A DNA stretch of 64,000 bases from Opitutaceae bacterium (GTDB taxonomy: Bacteria; Verrucomicrobiota; Verrucomicrobiia; Opitutales; Opitutaceae). The notes beneath the pieces are model-generated. The model worked only from the letters and a program-made list of their open reading frames with translations. It was not told the DNA's origin and did not search any database. The DNA lies in assembly GCA_003151515.1 (NCBI GenBank), contig PLXS01000027.1:1-64000 (forward strand). The letters are read 5' to 3'. A program made the position numbers and the translations under genes. Of this stretch, positions 40,100 through 49,450 are shown one piece after another; within the stretch, counting starts at the first letter, position 1, and the number at the start of each line of letters is the position of its first letter.

Positions 40100-41662
40100 T
40101 CACCCCCTAGGGGTGATCTCGAGGACGGCGACGGACTTGGGAGGGAGCGTCGCCGTCAGCACGTCGCCCGCCGCCGAGAAGTCCGTGAACGGCGACGGCC
40201 TGACGGCGCCCGGATCATCGAAGGTGTTGTGCGCCTGCATGGTCGGTGCGGTGAGCACGGTTCCGCCGACCGTGCCCAGGCGGGCGCCGGTGACCGCGCA
40301 CACGACGCGCACCGGCCGGTCCGGGTCGGTGTTGACGAGCGACAGGTGGATGCGGCCGCCGGCGCGGGAGGCCGACGCGCTGACGAGCGGGACCGGCGCC
40401 GGCTCGTCCACGTAGCGCGGGGTGACCAGGTCGACGGCGAGCCTCGCCGCCCCCTGGTGCACCTTGAGCATGTCAAAGACGTGGTAGGTCGGCGTGAGCA
40501 CCATCCTTGGGCCGTCCGTCAAGATCATCGCCTGGAGCACGTTCACCATCTGGGCTATGTTTCCCATGACCACCCGTCCGGCGTGCTCCTGGAATATGTG
40601 CAGCGTCAGGGCCGCCACGACGGCGTCGCGCATGGTGTTCTGCTGCTGCAGGAACCCTGGGTTGGTGCCGGGGGTCGAGTCGTGCCACACGCCCCACTCG
40701 TCGACCAGGAGGCCGACCTTCCTTGCGGGGTCGTAGCGGTCCATGATCGCCTCGTGGCCCCTTATGATGGGCTCCATGCGCATCGCCTGCGCGAGCGTGG
40801 CCTTCCAGTCGGCCTGCGAGAACTCGGTGGCGGAGCCCTTGTCGTTCCAGCCGTTCTTGAGCGTGTAGTAGTGAAGCGAGAGCCCGTTCATCCTCTTGCC
40901 CGCGATCGCCATGACCTTGTCGGTCCAGGCGTAGTCGTCGGAGTTCGGGCCGCAGGCCACCCGGTAGAGTAAGTTGCCCGGATAGTTCTTGAGGAACACG
41001 TTGGAGCGCCTGAAGTTGTCCGCGTAGAACTCGGGGGTCATGTCTCCGCCGCAGCCCCAGGCCTCGTTGCCCACCGCGAAGTACCTGACCTTCCAGGGCT
41101 GCTCGCGTCCGTTCCTGCGCCTCAGGTTCGCCAGGGGCGAATCCGCGTCGGAGGTCATGTACTCGACCCATTCCATCATCTCCTGCACCGAGCCGCTGCC
41201 CAGGTTGCCCGTGATGTAGGGCTCGCATCCGACCTGCTCGCACAGATCCATGAACTCGTGGGTGCCGAAGCTGTTGTCCTCCACCACCCCGCCCCAGTTC
41301 GTGTTAATCATCTTGGGGCGGCCAGCGGGGGGCCCGATGCCGTTGCGCCAGTGGTACTCGTCGGCGAAGCACCCGCCCGGCCACCGAAGCACCGGGACGC
41401 GGATCTCCCGCAGCGCCGCGACCACGTCGCTGCGGATACCCCTCACGTTGGGGATGGGCGAGTCCTCCCCCACCCAGATGCCGCCGTAGATGCAGGTGCC
41501 GAGGTGCTCGGAGAACTGGCCGTAGATGTTGCGGTTGATGGCGGGGCCGGGCTCGTCCGCGTGCAGTGTGAGGGTGGCCGTGAGGACCTGCGCCCTCAGG
41601 CCCGCGGCCATGGCCGCGAGAGCGATGACGATGCAGATGGCCGGCAGTTTCGGGGTTTTCAT
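40100..41662 (-). CDS. GH51 alpha-L-arabinofuranosidase, secreted
   Basis: Removes arabinofuranosyl side chains from plant polysaccharides. The 520-residue protein starts with a signal peptide ([18 protein letters not shown]). GH51 features follow: [39 protein letters not shown], the acid/base Glu in [15 protein letters not shown] and the nucleophile Glu in [13 protein letters not shown]-terminal beta domain completes it ([25 protein letters not shown]). The start ATG overlaps the tgt stop by 4 bp; the much longer track ORF runs into tgt shadow. The coupling to a tRNA-modification gene is odd. Confidence 0.93.
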   Translation of the reverse strand: MKTPKLPAICIVIALAAMAAGLRAQVLTATLTLHADEPGPAINRNIYGQFSEHLGTCIYGGIWVGEDSPIPNVRGIRSDVVAALREIRVPVLRWPGGCFADEYHWRNGIGPPAGRPKMINTNWGGVVEDNSFGTHEFMDLCEQVGCEPYITGNLGSGSVQEMMEWVEYMTSDADSPLANLRRRNGREQPWKVRYFAVGNEAWGCGGDMTPEFYADNFRRSNVFLKNYPGNLLYRVACGPNSDDYAWTDKVMAIAGKRMNGLSLHYYTLKNGWNDKGSATEFSQADWKATLAQAMRMEPIIRGHEAIMDRYDPARKVGLLVDEWGVWHDSTPGTNPGFLQQQNTMRDAVVAALTLHIFQEHAGRVVMGNIAQMVNVLQAMILTDGPRMVLTPTYHVFDMLKVHQGAARLAVDLVTPRYVDEPAPVPLVSASASRAGGRIHLSLVNTDPDRPVRVVCAVTGARLGTVGGTVLTAPTMQAHNTFDDPGAVRPSPFTDFSAAGDVLTATLPPKSVAVLEITPRG

Positions 41663-42801
41663 AAGGGGAGTCGGGCGCCCTGCTCGTAGCGGCCTATCCA
41701 GGCCCTGTGCCAGGGCCCGAAGTCGCCGGCCTCGATGTGGGCTCGCGCCTGGCTCATGAGGTCGAGGAAGAAGTGGAGGTTGTGGATGGTCAGGAGCGTG
41801 CCGCCCAGCATCTCGCCGGCGATGAAGAGATGGCGCATGTAAGCCCGGGAGAAGTTCCGGCAGGTGTAGTTGTCCTGGCCCTCGACGATAGGCCTCGAGT
41901 CGGAGCGGAACCTCTCGTTGCGCAGGTTGATCGTCCCGTCGGGCGTGAAGGCGAGGCCGTTTCGGGCGACGCGGGTCGGAAGGACGCAGTCGAACATGTC
42001 GACGCCCAGCGCGATCATCTTTAGAATCTGCGGCGGGGTGCCGAGGCCCATGGTGTACCTGGGCCTGTCCGCGGGCAGGAAGGGCGCCACTGCGCCGACC
42101 TGCCTGAACATTTCCTCTTCCGGCTCGCCGACGCTCACCCCGCCGATGGCGTAGCCCGGAAAGTCCAGCGCGGCGAGCGCCTCCGCGGCCTCCCTCCTCA
42201 GGTCGTCGTAGGTCGAGCCCTGGACTATCGCGAAGACGTGGTGGCCCGAGGCGAGGAAGCCGCTCTCCTCGGCTATCTCGCGGCAGCGGCGCGCCCAGCG
42301 CAGGCTGCGCTCGCAGGCCAGGGCGCACGCGCCGCGCTCGACGGGCCACGGCGGGCACTCGTCGATCACCATCGCGATGTCGGAGCCCAGGTCCGACTGG
42401 ATGGCCATCACCTCCTTCGGCCCGAGGAATAGCCTCGCCCCGTCGAGGTGCGATTGGAATGCCACGCCGTCCGCCTGCACGTCGCGCAGCTTGGCGAGGC
42501 TGAAGACCTGGAAGCCGCCGCTGTCGGTCAGGATGGGCCCGTCCCAGCCCATGAAGCGGTGAAGGCCGCCCATCTCGCGGATGAGCCCGCTTCCCGGCCG
42601 CAGGTTGAGGTGATACGTGTTCCCGAGGATCACCTGGGCGCCGACCGCGCGCAGGTGCTCCGGCGTGACGGCCTTGACCGTGCCCTGCGTGCCGACGGGC
42701 ATGAATACGGGCGTCTCGACGGCGCCGTGCAGGGTCGACAGGCGCCCTCGACGGGCGCCCGTTGCGGCGTCCTTAGCAAGCAATTGAAAGTGACTTGCCA
42801 T
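41659..42801 (-). CDS. tgt: queuine tRNA-ribosyltransferase, atypical zinc site
   Basis: Exchanges guanine-34 for preQ1 in GUN-anticodon tRNAs. The 380-residue protein has normal catalytic motifs: [15 protein letters not shown] (Asp), [24 protein letters not shown] and [13 protein letters not shown] (nucleophile Asp). In bacterial Tgt the zinc ligands are C-x-C-x2-C plus a distant His. Here the region reads [18 protein letters not shown], so the first two Cys are Gln and Asn and only the third Cys and the His in LTIHNL remain. The reading was rechecked from the DNA. Structural zinc may be lost or bound otherwise. Divergent from the trpG/pabA gene. Confidence 0.94.
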   Translation of the reverse strand: MASHFQLLAKDAATGARRGRLSTLHGAVETPVFMPVGTQGTVKAVTPEHLRAVGAQVILGNTYHLNLRPGSGLIREMGGLHRFMGWDGPILTDSGGFQVFSLAKLRDVQADGVAFQSHLDGARLFLGPKEVMAIQSDLGSDIAMVIDECPPWPVERGACALACERSLRWARRCREIAEESGFLASGHHVFAIVQGSTYDDLRREAAEALAALDFPGYAIGGVSVGEPEEEMFRQVGAVAPFLPADRPRYTMGLGTPPQILKMIALGVDMFDCVLPTRVARNGLAFTPDGTINLRNERFRSDSRPIVEGQDNYTCRNFSRAYMRHLFIAGEMLGGTLLTIHNLHFFLDLMSQARAHIEAGDFGPWHRAWIGRYEQGARLPL

Positions 42802-42865
42802 ATTCGTCCAATGACCCTACCCGCACCCTTGACCCCCTTGTCAATCGCGGGTCAATTGTAAGACC

Positions 42866-43432
42866 GTGCTGCTGGTCATAGATAACTTCGATTCCTTCAC
42901 TTACAACCTCGTCCAGTACTATGGAAAGCTGGGCGTGGAGCAGAGGATCTATCGTAACAACGAGATAACGGCCAAGGAGGCCCTGGCGCTGAACCCGGAC
43001 CGCGTGCTTTTGTCGCCCGGGCCATGCACGCCGAGCGACGCGGGAGTCACGCTGGACATCATAGGCGCCTTCGCCGGCAGAAAGCCGATCTTCGGAGTCT
43101 GCCTCGGCCACCAGGCCATAGGCCAGTACTTCGGCGGCAGGGTTGTGCGCGCCGGCAGGCTGATGCACGGGAAGACCTCGCCCATCCGGCACCGCGACTC
43201 CGACATCTTCAAGGGCATGCCCCAAGGCTTCCAGGGCACGAGGTACCATTCGCTCCTGGTCGAGCGCTCGTCCTTCCCCGCGGACTTGGAGATCACGGCC
43301 GAGACCGCCGAGGGCGAGGTCATGGGCCTTCGACACCGCACGCTCCCGATCTGGGGCGTGCAGTTTCACCCGGAATCCATCGCGACCGAGGGGGGAATCC
43401 GGATCCTGGAGAACTTCCTCGGTCTCAACTGA
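42866..43432 (+). CDS. anthranilate/aminodeoxychorismate synthase component II
   Basis: Glutamine amidotransferase subunit supplying ammonia for anthranilate or aminodeoxychorismate. The 188-residue class-I GATase has [26 protein letters not shown], the nucleophile in [16 protein letters not shown] and the His-Glu pair in [14 protein letters not shown]. TrpG and PabA cannot be separated by sequence, and no trpE or pabB is adjacent, so it may serve both pathways. It starts at GTG. Divergent from tgt and followed closely by nrdR. Confidence 0.93.
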   Translation: MLLVIDNFDSFTYNLVQYYGKLGVEQRIYRNNEITAKEALALNPDRVLLSPGPCTPSDAGVTLDIIGAFAGRKPIFGVCLGHQAIGQYFGGRVVRAGRLMHGKTSPIRHRDSDIFKGMPQGFQGTRYHSLLVERSSFPADLEITAETAEGEVMGLRHRTLPIWGVQFHPESIATEGGIRILENFLGLN

Positions 43433-43448
43433 ACAAACCCCCGCGACC

Positions 43449-43907
43449 ATGCGCTGCCCCAAATGCACCTCGATTGAGGACAAGGTTATCGACTCCCGCA
43501 TAAGCAAGGAGGGGAACACGATCCGGCGCCGCCGGGAGTGCCTGGAGTGCGGGCACAGGTTCACGACCACCGAGACCCTGGTGCTCGACGGGATGGTCGT
43601 CATCAAGAGGGACGGCCGGCGCGAGGAGTTCGACCGCGAGAAGCTGGTGCACGCCGTGCGCGCCGCCTGCCACAAGCGCCCGGTCGACATCGAGCAGATA
43701 ACCATGCTCGTGGAGGACGTGATCGACGCCATCGAGGCGCGCTTCGAGAACGAGATCCCGTCGCAGGCCATCGGCGAGGCCGTGATGCAGCGCCTGCGCA
43801 CGGTCGACCAGGTCGCCTACGTGCGCTATGCGAGCGTTTACAAGGAATTCCGCGACGTCTCCGAGTTCATGACCGAGATCAGCGCGCTTGGTAAGAGCAA
43901 GAAATGA
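43449..43907 (+). CDS. nrdR: transcriptional repressor NrdR
   Basis: Represses ribonucleotide reductase genes in response to ATP/dATP. The 152-residue protein has a zinc ribbon (MRCPKCTSIEDKVIDSR with CECG-type second pair ECLECGHRF) and an ATP-cone (VIKRDGRREEFDREKLVHAV, PSQAIGEAVMQRLRTVDQVA, YVRYASVYKEFRDVSEF). Length and order are standard. It lies 16 bp after trpG/pabA and overlaps the next, unknown gene by 4 bp. No NrdR-box pair was recognised in the window. Confidence 0.96.
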   Translation: MRCPKCTSIEDKVIDSRISKEGNTIRRRRECLECGHRFTTTETLVLDGMVVIKRDGRREEFDREKLVHAVRAACHKRPVDIEQITMLVEDVIDAIEARFENEIPSQAIGEAVMQRLRTVDQVAYVRYASVYKEFRDVSEFMTEISALGKSKK

Positions 43908-44404
43908 CGATGGACCGCGACGAGCTTCGTCGCCTGCACTTCATCAACGCGCTCTTTGCCCACGTCACCGGGCAGGACCTCTACCTCGCGCACCAGATCA
44001 AGTCGGCGATAACCTTCAGCCTAGCCGAGCTGCAAGAGCATGCCGCAGCGAACCCCATCCCCGTGCCGAGCGCGGCGGCGTTCAACGCGGCGGCCGCGCG
44101 GCTCCTGGAGCGCCTCTACTCGAACCTGCCGCGCCACGGCTTCTTCCACTGGGACGCCTCCCGGACGCTGCACTCGGGCACCCCCCTCTTCGCCCGGGCG
44201 GAAATTATGGCGGGCCTGAAGCAGCTGGCCCCGTACAGGGAGTCGACGCTGCTCGTGACGAACCTGCGCCCCGCGGTCCTTCCCCCCGAGAGGCGCGAGA
44301 CCCCCCGGCGCCTGCGGGAATACGACGAGCTGCTCGCCTTTCTTCGCCAGCTGACGGCGGCGCGCTCCCCCTCGGGCACGGACCTGACTCTCTTGTTCTT
44401 GTGA
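43904..44404 (+). CDS. hypothetical protein coupled to nrdR
   Basis: A 166-residue protein whose ATG overlaps the nrdR stop (ATGA). The first 60 residues are likely helical (RRLHFINALFAHVTGQDLYL, SAITFSLAELQEHAAANPIP), and the rest mixes helix and loop (NLPRHGFFHWDASRTLHSGT, RLREYDELLAFLRQLTAARS). No known domain, signal or membrane segment. The tight coupling suggests a function linked to nrdR expression or to the HIT protein that follows, but this is only positional. Confidence 0.75.
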   Translation: MTMDRDELRRLHFINALFAHVTGQDLYLAHQIKSAITFSLAELQEHAAANPIPVPSAAAFNAAAARLLERLYSNLPRHGFFHWDASRTLHSGTPLFARAEIMAGLKQLAPYRESTLLVTNLRPAVLPPERRETPRRLREYDELLAFLRQLTAARSPSGTDLTLLFL

Positions 44405-44450
44405 GTCCCGGCCAAACGGGCTACTTAGCGGGGCGGCCCGAGTCCCCTTC

Positions 44451-44792
44451 ATGAGCAAGACACTCTTTGAGCGCATCATCGACCGGGAGATCCCCGCGAA
44501 GATAGAGCACGAGGATGAGCGCTGCATCGTCATCCACGACATCCAGCCGCAGGCCCCCGTCCACCTGCTCATCATCCCGAAGAGGCTTATCCGGCGCCTG
44601 GACGAGGCCACGGCCGCGGAGGAGACCGACCTCGGGCACCTCCTGCTGGTCGCCGGCGAGATGGCGAGGAAGCTCAAGCTCGCGAATGGCTTCCGCCTCG
44701 TGGTCAACAACGGCGCGGACGCCTGCGAGAGCGTCCCGCACCTGCACGTCCACCTCCTGGCGAAACGCCAGATGGGATGGCCGCCGGGCTAG
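44451..44792 (+). CDS. HIT-family nucleotide hydrolase
   Basis: HIT proteins of this branch (HinT-like) hydrolyse AMP-lysine and related phosphoramidates. The 113-residue protein has FERIIDREIPAKIEHEDERC, VIHDIQPQAPVHLLIIPKR, VVNNGADACESVPHLHVHLL with the HxHxH signature, and a short C-terminus. Length matches HinT. It ends the plus-strand run from trpG and is convergent with dprA, six bp between the stop codons. Confidence 0.93.
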   Translation: MSKTLFERIIDREIPAKIEHEDERCIVIHDIQPQAPVHLLIIPKRLIRRLDEATAAEETDLGHLLLVAGEMARKLKLANGFRLVVNNGADACESVPHLHVHLLAKRQMGWPPG

Positions 44793-44798
44793 GCTAGG

Positions 44799-45752
44799 CT
44801 AGCGCGCCTCGCCCGCCCCGTCGCCCGGACGCGCGCCCGGGGCCGGGGGGATCGGGGACGGGCGCAGCCCCCCGAGGTACTGCAGCTCCTGGACAAGGTC
44901 GTCCACCCTCGTCAGGAGCGTCGCCCCGTCCCTTATGAGCTGGTTGCATCCCGAACTCGACGACTGGTCGATCCTTCCCGGAACGGCGAAGACGAGCCGG
45001 CCCTGCTCCCCCGCGAAGCGCGCGGTCGCCATCGCCCCGCCCCGCAGCTCGCACTCCACGACGACCACCGCCTCGCAGATGCCCGAGATGATGCGGCTGC
45101 GCTTCTCGAAGGAGTCCCTGTCGGCGGGCCGGCCGAAGGGCGACTCCGTGAGCACGGCCCCCTCCTGGGCGATCCTGCGGTAAAGGCCCAGGTTCTCGGG
45201 CGGGAAGATGATGTCTATCCCCGTGCCCAGGACGGCGACGGTCCTGCCGCCTGCGGAGAGGGCTCCCTCGTGGGCGGCCGTGTCGATCCCCCGCGCCAGC
45301 CCGCTCACGACGCAGAAGCCGCGCTGCGCAAGCTCCGCGCCGAGCTTCTTGGCGACGGACTGGCCGTAAAGTGTCGCCCTCCTGCTTCCGACGACGCCGA
45401 CGCAGGGCTGCCCGAACCCGTAGGCGCCCCTCCTGTACAGGCCGACGGGCGGATCGTGGATCTCGCGCAGGAGCGACGGATAGCCGGCGTCGCCGCGGCC
45501 GATGAACGCGACCGCGCCGGCCACCATCCTTGCCTCCTCCTTCTCGGGGTCGAAGTGATCCCGCCAGCCGATGACCGCAAAGGCGGCCTGGACCGGGCCC
45601 AAGACCGACTCGATCCGGCGGCGGTCCGCCGTAAGGGCCGCCCGGGCGTCGCCGCCGAAGCCCTCCAGGAGCCTGTTGAGCGCGATAGGGCCCAGGCCCG
45701 GCAACGCGTTCAGGGCGAGAAGCGCCTGGCGCTCGGTCAGCTCGCCGGGCAT
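44799..45752 (-). CDS. dprA: DNA processing protein DprA
   Basis: Loads RecA on incoming single-stranded DNA in natural transformation. The 317-residue protein has an N-terminal SAM-like region (LTERQALLALNALPGLGPIA) and a Rossmann core with GVVGSRRATLYGQSVAKKLG, VVSGLARGIDTAAHEGAL, VAVLGTGIDIIFPPEN and RLVFAVPGRIDQSSSSGCNQ. The usual FPRRNRIIAGL is FEKRSRIISGI here. The start at MPGELT overlaps the end of the nnr gene by 16 bp. Other competence genes are not seen in the window. Confidence 0.94.
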   Translation of the reverse strand: MPGELTERQALLALNALPGLGPIALNRLLEGFGGDARAALTADRRRIESVLGPVQAAFAVIGWRDHFDPEKEEARMVAGAVAFIGRGDAGYPSLLREIHDPPVGLYRRGAYGFGQPCVGVVGSRRATLYGQSVAKKLGAELAQRGFCVVSGLARGIDTAAHEGALSAGGRTVAVLGTGIDIIFPPENLGLYRRIAQEGAVLTESPFGRPADRDSFEKRSRIISGICEAVVVVECELRGGAMATARFAGEQGRLVFAVPGRIDQSSSSGCNQLIRDGATLLTRVDDLVQELQYLGGLRPSPIPPAPGARPGDGAGEAR

Positions 45753-47251
45753 GCGGACGGTCCCCGGAGCGCCGCGCCCAGGAAGTCGTGCAGGTCGAGG
45801 ATCCGCACGGGCGCTTGGCCTCGGTTTCGGGCGAGGAGGTCTGCGGCGGCTCCGTGCCACACGGCCGCCCTGCAGGCCGCCAGAAGGGGCTCCTGCGGCG
45901 TCTGCGCCAGCAGCCCGCCGGCGAGGCCGGTCAGGACGTCGCCGCTTCCGCCGCGGGAGAGAACGGGGCCCCCCTCGAACACATGGTAGACGGCTCCTCC
46001 CGCGCAGATCCGCGTGACCGGCCCCTTCTGGACGATCGCCGAGCGCAGCTCGCCGCTTAGCCCCCGAAGGTCGGCCCCGTTCGCGATGCGGGCGAATTCG
46101 CCGGCATGGGGCGTCAAGATACGCGCTGCTCTGCCGGCCCTGACGATGTCCGGCTGGAGGGCGTCAGCGTCGATGACAAGCGGCACCTGCGAGGCGACCG
46201 CGATCTCGAGAGCCAGGGAAAGCGTCTCGGGGTCGCGCCCCAGCCCCGGCCCGAATGCGAGCGCGCTCGCGCGCTCAAGGCCCGCGATGATCCGCCCGAG
46301 TCCCTCGCGCGCCAGCCCGCCCCCCGGCGTCTCCGGCAGCCCGACCCACATCGCCTCGGGCGCGCGGGCCGCGAACGCCGTCGAAAACCGCTCCGGAACG
46401 AACGCTGTCACCAGCCCCACGCCGCTCCTCAGGGCCGAGAGGACGGCCATGAGGGCCGCGCCCGGCAGGCCCGCCGATCCGCCGACAATGGCCAGATGTC
46501 CCTGGCTGCGCTTGTCCGAGCCGGCCGCCCTGAGGCGGGCGAGGGGGTCGAGTACCGAGCGAAGGAGAACCCTGTCGGGCTCGTCGCCAAGCGCCCGCCG
46601 GTCAAAGAATCCCAGGTCCAGGAAGCGCGGGCGCCCCGCGTTCGCACACCCCAGGAGCTGGACCTTGACCGAGCCGGTCGCGTACGTGAAGTCCGCGCGG
46701 AACGCCCCCGGCTCGCCCAGGCCGCTCGGCAGGTCCACCGCGGCGCGCATCCGGATGTCCGCCGCGGCGCCGGCCGCGATCGCCGCAACCGCCTGCGCCG
46801 GCAGGGGCGCCCTGTACTGCAGCCCGAATATCCCGTCCAGGCAGAGGTCATACCGGCGCGCGAGCGCTCCCTCGCGCACCGTCTGCACGCGGCCCCTGCC
46901 CGATTCGCAAAGGCCGCGCCATGCCCGGGCCGCGAGCGGCCGCAGACCGCGCGGGCCAAACGCGAAGAGAACGTCGGCGGCCGCGCCCGGGCGCATGCCC
47001 AGAATTTCGCGGGCCGCAATCAGGGCGTCGCCCGCGTTGTTGCCCTTGCCAGCAAGGACGAGGAGCCGCCCGCTTTCGGGCATGCCGCCGGCCTCGCAAA
47101 GGTCCCCGAGCGCGGCCTCGGCCACCATGCGGCCCGCCCGCTGCATGGCCTTCCATTCTTTTCTCTCGTCGCCTCCAAGCAGGTTCGCCTCGAGGGCCGC
47201 CGCGTCCGATGCGGAGAGCACCGGAACGCTGGGGATAGGGGTCTTCGTCAT
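45737..47251 (-). CDS. nnr: bifunctional NAD(P)HX epimerase/dehydratase
   Basis: Repairs hydrated NAD(P)H. The 504-residue protein joins an N-terminal epimerase (about 1-215; LLVLAGKGNNAGDALIAARE, LCLDGIFGLQYRAPLP, AAVDLPSGLGEPGAFRADFT) and a C-terminal ADP-dependent dehydratase (about 225-504; LAIVGGSAGLPGAALMAVLS, AFGPGLGRDPETLSLALE, ILTPHAGEFARI, LSRGGSGDVLTGLAGG). Epimerases usually read GKGNNGGDG; here it is GKGNNAGDA, a possible weakening. The start at MTKTPIPSVP follows the family; the long track start adds Pro/Arg shadow. Overlaps dprA by 16 bp. Confidence 0.93.
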   Translation of the reverse strand: MTKTPIPSVPVLSASDAAALEANLLGGDERKEWKAMQRAGRMVAEAALGDLCEAGGMPESGRLLVLAGKGNNAGDALIAAREILGMRPGAAADVLFAFGPRGLRPLAARAWRGLCESGRGRVQTVREGALARRYDLCLDGIFGLQYRAPLPAQAVAAIAAGAAADIRMRAAVDLPSGLGEPGAFRADFTYATGSVKVQLLGCANAGRPRFLDLGFFDRRALGDEPDRVLLRSVLDPLARLRAAGSDKRSQGHLAIVGGSAGLPGAALMAVLSALRSGVGLVTAFVPERFSTAFAARAPEAMWVGLPETPGGGLAREGLGRIIAGLERASALAFGPGLGRDPETLSLALEIAVASQVPLVIDADALQPDIVRAGRAARILTPHAGEFARIANGADLRGLSGELRSAIVQKGPVTRICAGGAVYHVFEGGPVLSRGGSGDVLTGLAGGLLAQTPQEPLLAACRAAVWHGAAADLLARNRGQAPVRILDLHDFLGAALRGPSACPAS

Positions 47252-47264
47252 CGCCGGTTGACTC

Positions 47265-47792
47265 CTATTTGCCGGTGTCTCCGGTGAGCGGCGTCGTGGC
47301 GCCGCCGAAGGACTGGTGAACCCCCTCGAGGAAGGCCCTCTGGTTCTCCTTGCTGACCTCGTCGAGCCACTGCTGGCGCTGCTTGGCGGTCTCCGTGAAC
47401 TCGAGCGGTGAATCCTCCACGACCCCGTGGGCGAGGACCGGGCGCGTGAGGCTGGGGATCGTGCGGAAGAAGTAGGTGTCCCCGAAACGGCGGACTTCGT
47501 AGCACTCGGAGAAGCTCTTCGTCTCCGGGCTCCAGAGCGCGACCTCGGTGGTGTCGCCGCTCCAGACGGCGAAGCGGTCCCACGCGGCAAAGACGGCCTC
47601 GATGGTGGATATCCGGACCGGCTCGGCCGGCTTGGACGGCGCCGCAGCCGGAGCCGGGGCCGGCTGGGCCGCCTCATTGGCCTTCCTGGGCAGCGCCAGG
47701 ACGAAGAGCGCCCCAAGCACGAAGCCCAGCGTCACCCAGGACGGGACCTGGGAGGGTTTGCTTGAAACAGGAGGCGGGGATTCCTCGTCCAT
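47265..47792 (-). CDS. single-TM hypothetical protein
   Basis: A 175-residue protein with an N-terminal membrane anchor (VTLGFVLGALFVLALPRKA), a Pro/Ala linker (QPAPAPAAAPSKPAEPV) and a soluble domain (AVFAAWDRFAVWSGDTTEVA, FSECYEVRRFGDTYFFRTIP). The start at MDEESPPPVSSK precedes the TM with a short cytoplasmic tail, so the soluble part should be periplasmic. It lies between acpS and nnr with small gaps. No known family. Confidence 0.75.
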   Translation of the reverse strand: MDEESPPPVSSKPSQVPSWVTLGFVLGALFVLALPRKANEAAQPAPAPAAAPSKPAEPVRISTIEAVFAAWDRFAVWSGDTTEVALWSPETKSFSECYEVRRFGDTYFFRTIPSLTRPVLAHGVVEDSPLEFTETAKQRQQWLDEVSKENQRAFLEGVHQSFGGATTPLTGDTGK

Positions 47793-47815
47793 GGCGGTTT
47801 TTCCGGGGTCGTTTT

Positions 47816-48223
47816 CTAGGCGCGCACGAGCGCCGCCACGGCCAGGGCAACCGTGTCGGTGTGAGAGAGCGTCAGCAGGACGTGGGTGGCACCGGCCTCC
47901 CGAAGGAGCGCCTCGCCCTTGGAATCCAGCCTCACCAGGGGCTGGTTGCGCTCCCCGTGGTAGACCGAGACCGACCGCCACCCGAGCTCCGAGCCGATGC
48001 CGGTGGTGAAGCACTTGGAGACGGCCTCCTTGGCCGCGAACCGGGCCGCGAGGTGCTTGTGCGGATGCGCCATCCTGAAGCAGTACTCCCTCTCCTCCCG
48101 CGTGAAGACGCGCTCGAGGAATCGCTCGCCCTGGCGCTCCAGGACACCGCGGATCCTCGCGACCTCGATCACGTCGGCCCCGAGCCCCAGGAGGGCGCCG
48201 CCCGGTGGCAGGTGGATGCTCAT
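47816..48223 (-). CDS. acpS: holo-ACP synthase
   Basis: Transfers phosphopantetheine from CoA to acyl carrier protein. The 135-residue protein has the family motifs LLGLGADVIEVARIRGVLE (metal Asp), FTREEREYCF and HLAARFAAKEAVSKCF (Glu). Size is normal. It overlaps the end of pdxJ by 4 bp, a common bacterial arrangement (pdxJ-acpS). Confidence 0.95.
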   Translation of the reverse strand: MSIHLPPGGALLGLGADVIEVARIRGVLERQGERFLERVFTREEREYCFRMAHPHKHLAARFAAKEAVSKCFTTGIGSELGWRSVSVYHGERNQPLVRLDSKGEALLREAGATHVLLTLSHTDTVALAVAALVRA

Positions 48224-48963
48224 GGGTTCATGCGCGCCTTCATCTCGCGCACCGCCTCCTCGATGCCCGTGAACAGCGCGCGGCTCAAGATGCTGTGTCC
48301 GATGTTGAGCTCGTGCAGGTGCGGGAGCGTCCTCACCTGCGCTATGTTGACGTAGTTGATTCCGTGGCCCGCGTTCACCTTGATGCCCAGGCCATGGGCC
48401 CTCTCGGCCCCCGCCCTCAGGCGCTCGAACTCACCCGCACCCGCGGGGCCCCAGAACGCGTTCGCGTACGCCCCCGTGTGGAGCTCGACGACGGGTGCCC
48501 CCAGCTCGGCGGACAGCTCGACCTGCTCGGGGTCCGGGTCGATGAAGAGGCTGGCCTCGATCCCCGCTCCCCTCATGGCTGCGACGCACGCCTTGACGCG
48601 CTCCCGGCCTCCCACGACGTCGAGGCCGCCCTCGGTCGTGACCTCCGCCCGGTTCTCGGGCACCACGCAGACGGCCTCGGGCCGCAGCCTCAGGGCGAAG
48701 TCGACCATCGCCTGGGTGCAGGCCATCTCGAGGTTGAGCCTGGCGCGAACCGACTCCCGCAGGCGCCACACGTCCCTCTCCTGGATGTGCCTGCGGTCCT
48801 CGCGCAGGTGCACGGTTATGCCGTCGGCGCCCGCCAGGCGGGCCCGCTCAGCGAGCGCGACCGGGTCGGGCTCGACGCCGCCGCCCGGGTTCCCCTCGGC
48901 GTCCCTGTAGCGCGCCTGCCGCAGAGTTGCGCCGTGGTCGATGTTCACCCCGAGGAGGATCAT
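48220..48963 (-). CDS. pdxJ: pyridoxine 5'-phosphate synthase
   Basis: Condenses aminoacetone phosphate with deoxyxylulose phosphate in DXP-dependent vitamin B6 synthesis. The 247-residue TIM-barrel protein has LLGVNIDHGATLRQARY, GITVHLREDRRHIQERDV, LNLEMACTQAMVDFAL, PEAVCVVPENRAEVTTEGGL, VVELHTGAYANAF and VNAGHGINYVNI. The start at MILLGVNIDH is the family one. Coupled to acpS by a 4-bp overlap. Confidence 0.96.
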   Translation of the reverse strand: MILLGVNIDHGATLRQARYRDAEGNPGGGVEPDPVALAERARLAGADGITVHLREDRRHIQERDVWRLRESVRARLNLEMACTQAMVDFALRLRPEAVCVVPENRAEVTTEGGLDVVGGRERVKACVAAMRGAGIEASLFIDPDPEQVELSAELGAPVVELHTGAYANAFWGPAGAGEFERLRAGAERAHGLGIKVNAGHGINYVNIAQVRTLPHLHELNIGHSILSRALFTGIEEAVREMKARMNP

Positions 48964-49012
48964 CCTCCTATCGAAACAAAGTTCGGCCTCACGGCCAATC
49001 TTCAAAAGATGC

Positions 49013-49450
49013 CTATGCGCCCAGGCTCTTCCTGTACACCGCCTGGGTCTTCGACGGCGCGTATCCGATCGACGGGTAGAAGGCGTGGCTCTCCGTGCGC
49101 CTGACATTGCTGCGCACGACGACGTACCCGGCCGAGGCCTCCCGGGCCCATGCCTCGGCCCGGGCCATCAGGGCCCGTCCGACGCCGCACCGGCGCATCG
49201 CGGGGGAGACGACAAGGCCCATGACCTCGACGCGCTGGCCCGACTCCAGGACCTCGCAGCTGTGCGCCTGCAGCCAGCCGCAGACGCGCCCGCCGGCCTC
49301 GGCCACGTACACGCGCTGGTCGGCCGCGCCGAGAAGGCGAACGAGCGACGCGCGCACCGTCTCGGCGCCCCTCGGGTAGCCCAGCTCGCCGCTCAGCCCC
49401 GCGATCGGCGCCGCGTCGTCAGCCGTGGCCTCCCGGACCGAGAACTCCAT
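49013..49450 (-). CDS. GNAT-family N-acetyltransferase
   Basis: A 145-residue acetyltransferase: FSVREATADDAAPIAGLSGE, RVYVAEAGGRVCGWLQAHSC, the acetyl-CoA motif VSPAMRRCGVGRALMARAEA and VRRTESHAFYPSIGYAPSKT. It follows citrate synthase with a one-base overlap of stop and start (TGATG), so it is translationally coupled. Substrate unknown. Confidence 0.9.
   Translation of the reverse strand: MEFSVREATADDAAPIAGLSGELGYPRGAETVRASLVRLLGAADQRVYVAEAGGRVCGWLQAHSCEVLESGQRVEVMGLVVSPAMRRCGVGRALMARAEAWAREASAGYVVVRSNVRRTESHAFYPSIGYAPSKTQAVYRKSLGA

Noticed and set aside
40101-40135. hairpins at the end of the GH51 gene as a terminator
   Set aside because: TCACCCC-TAG-GGGGTGA overlaps the stop codon and the next stem has no T-run on the minus strand.
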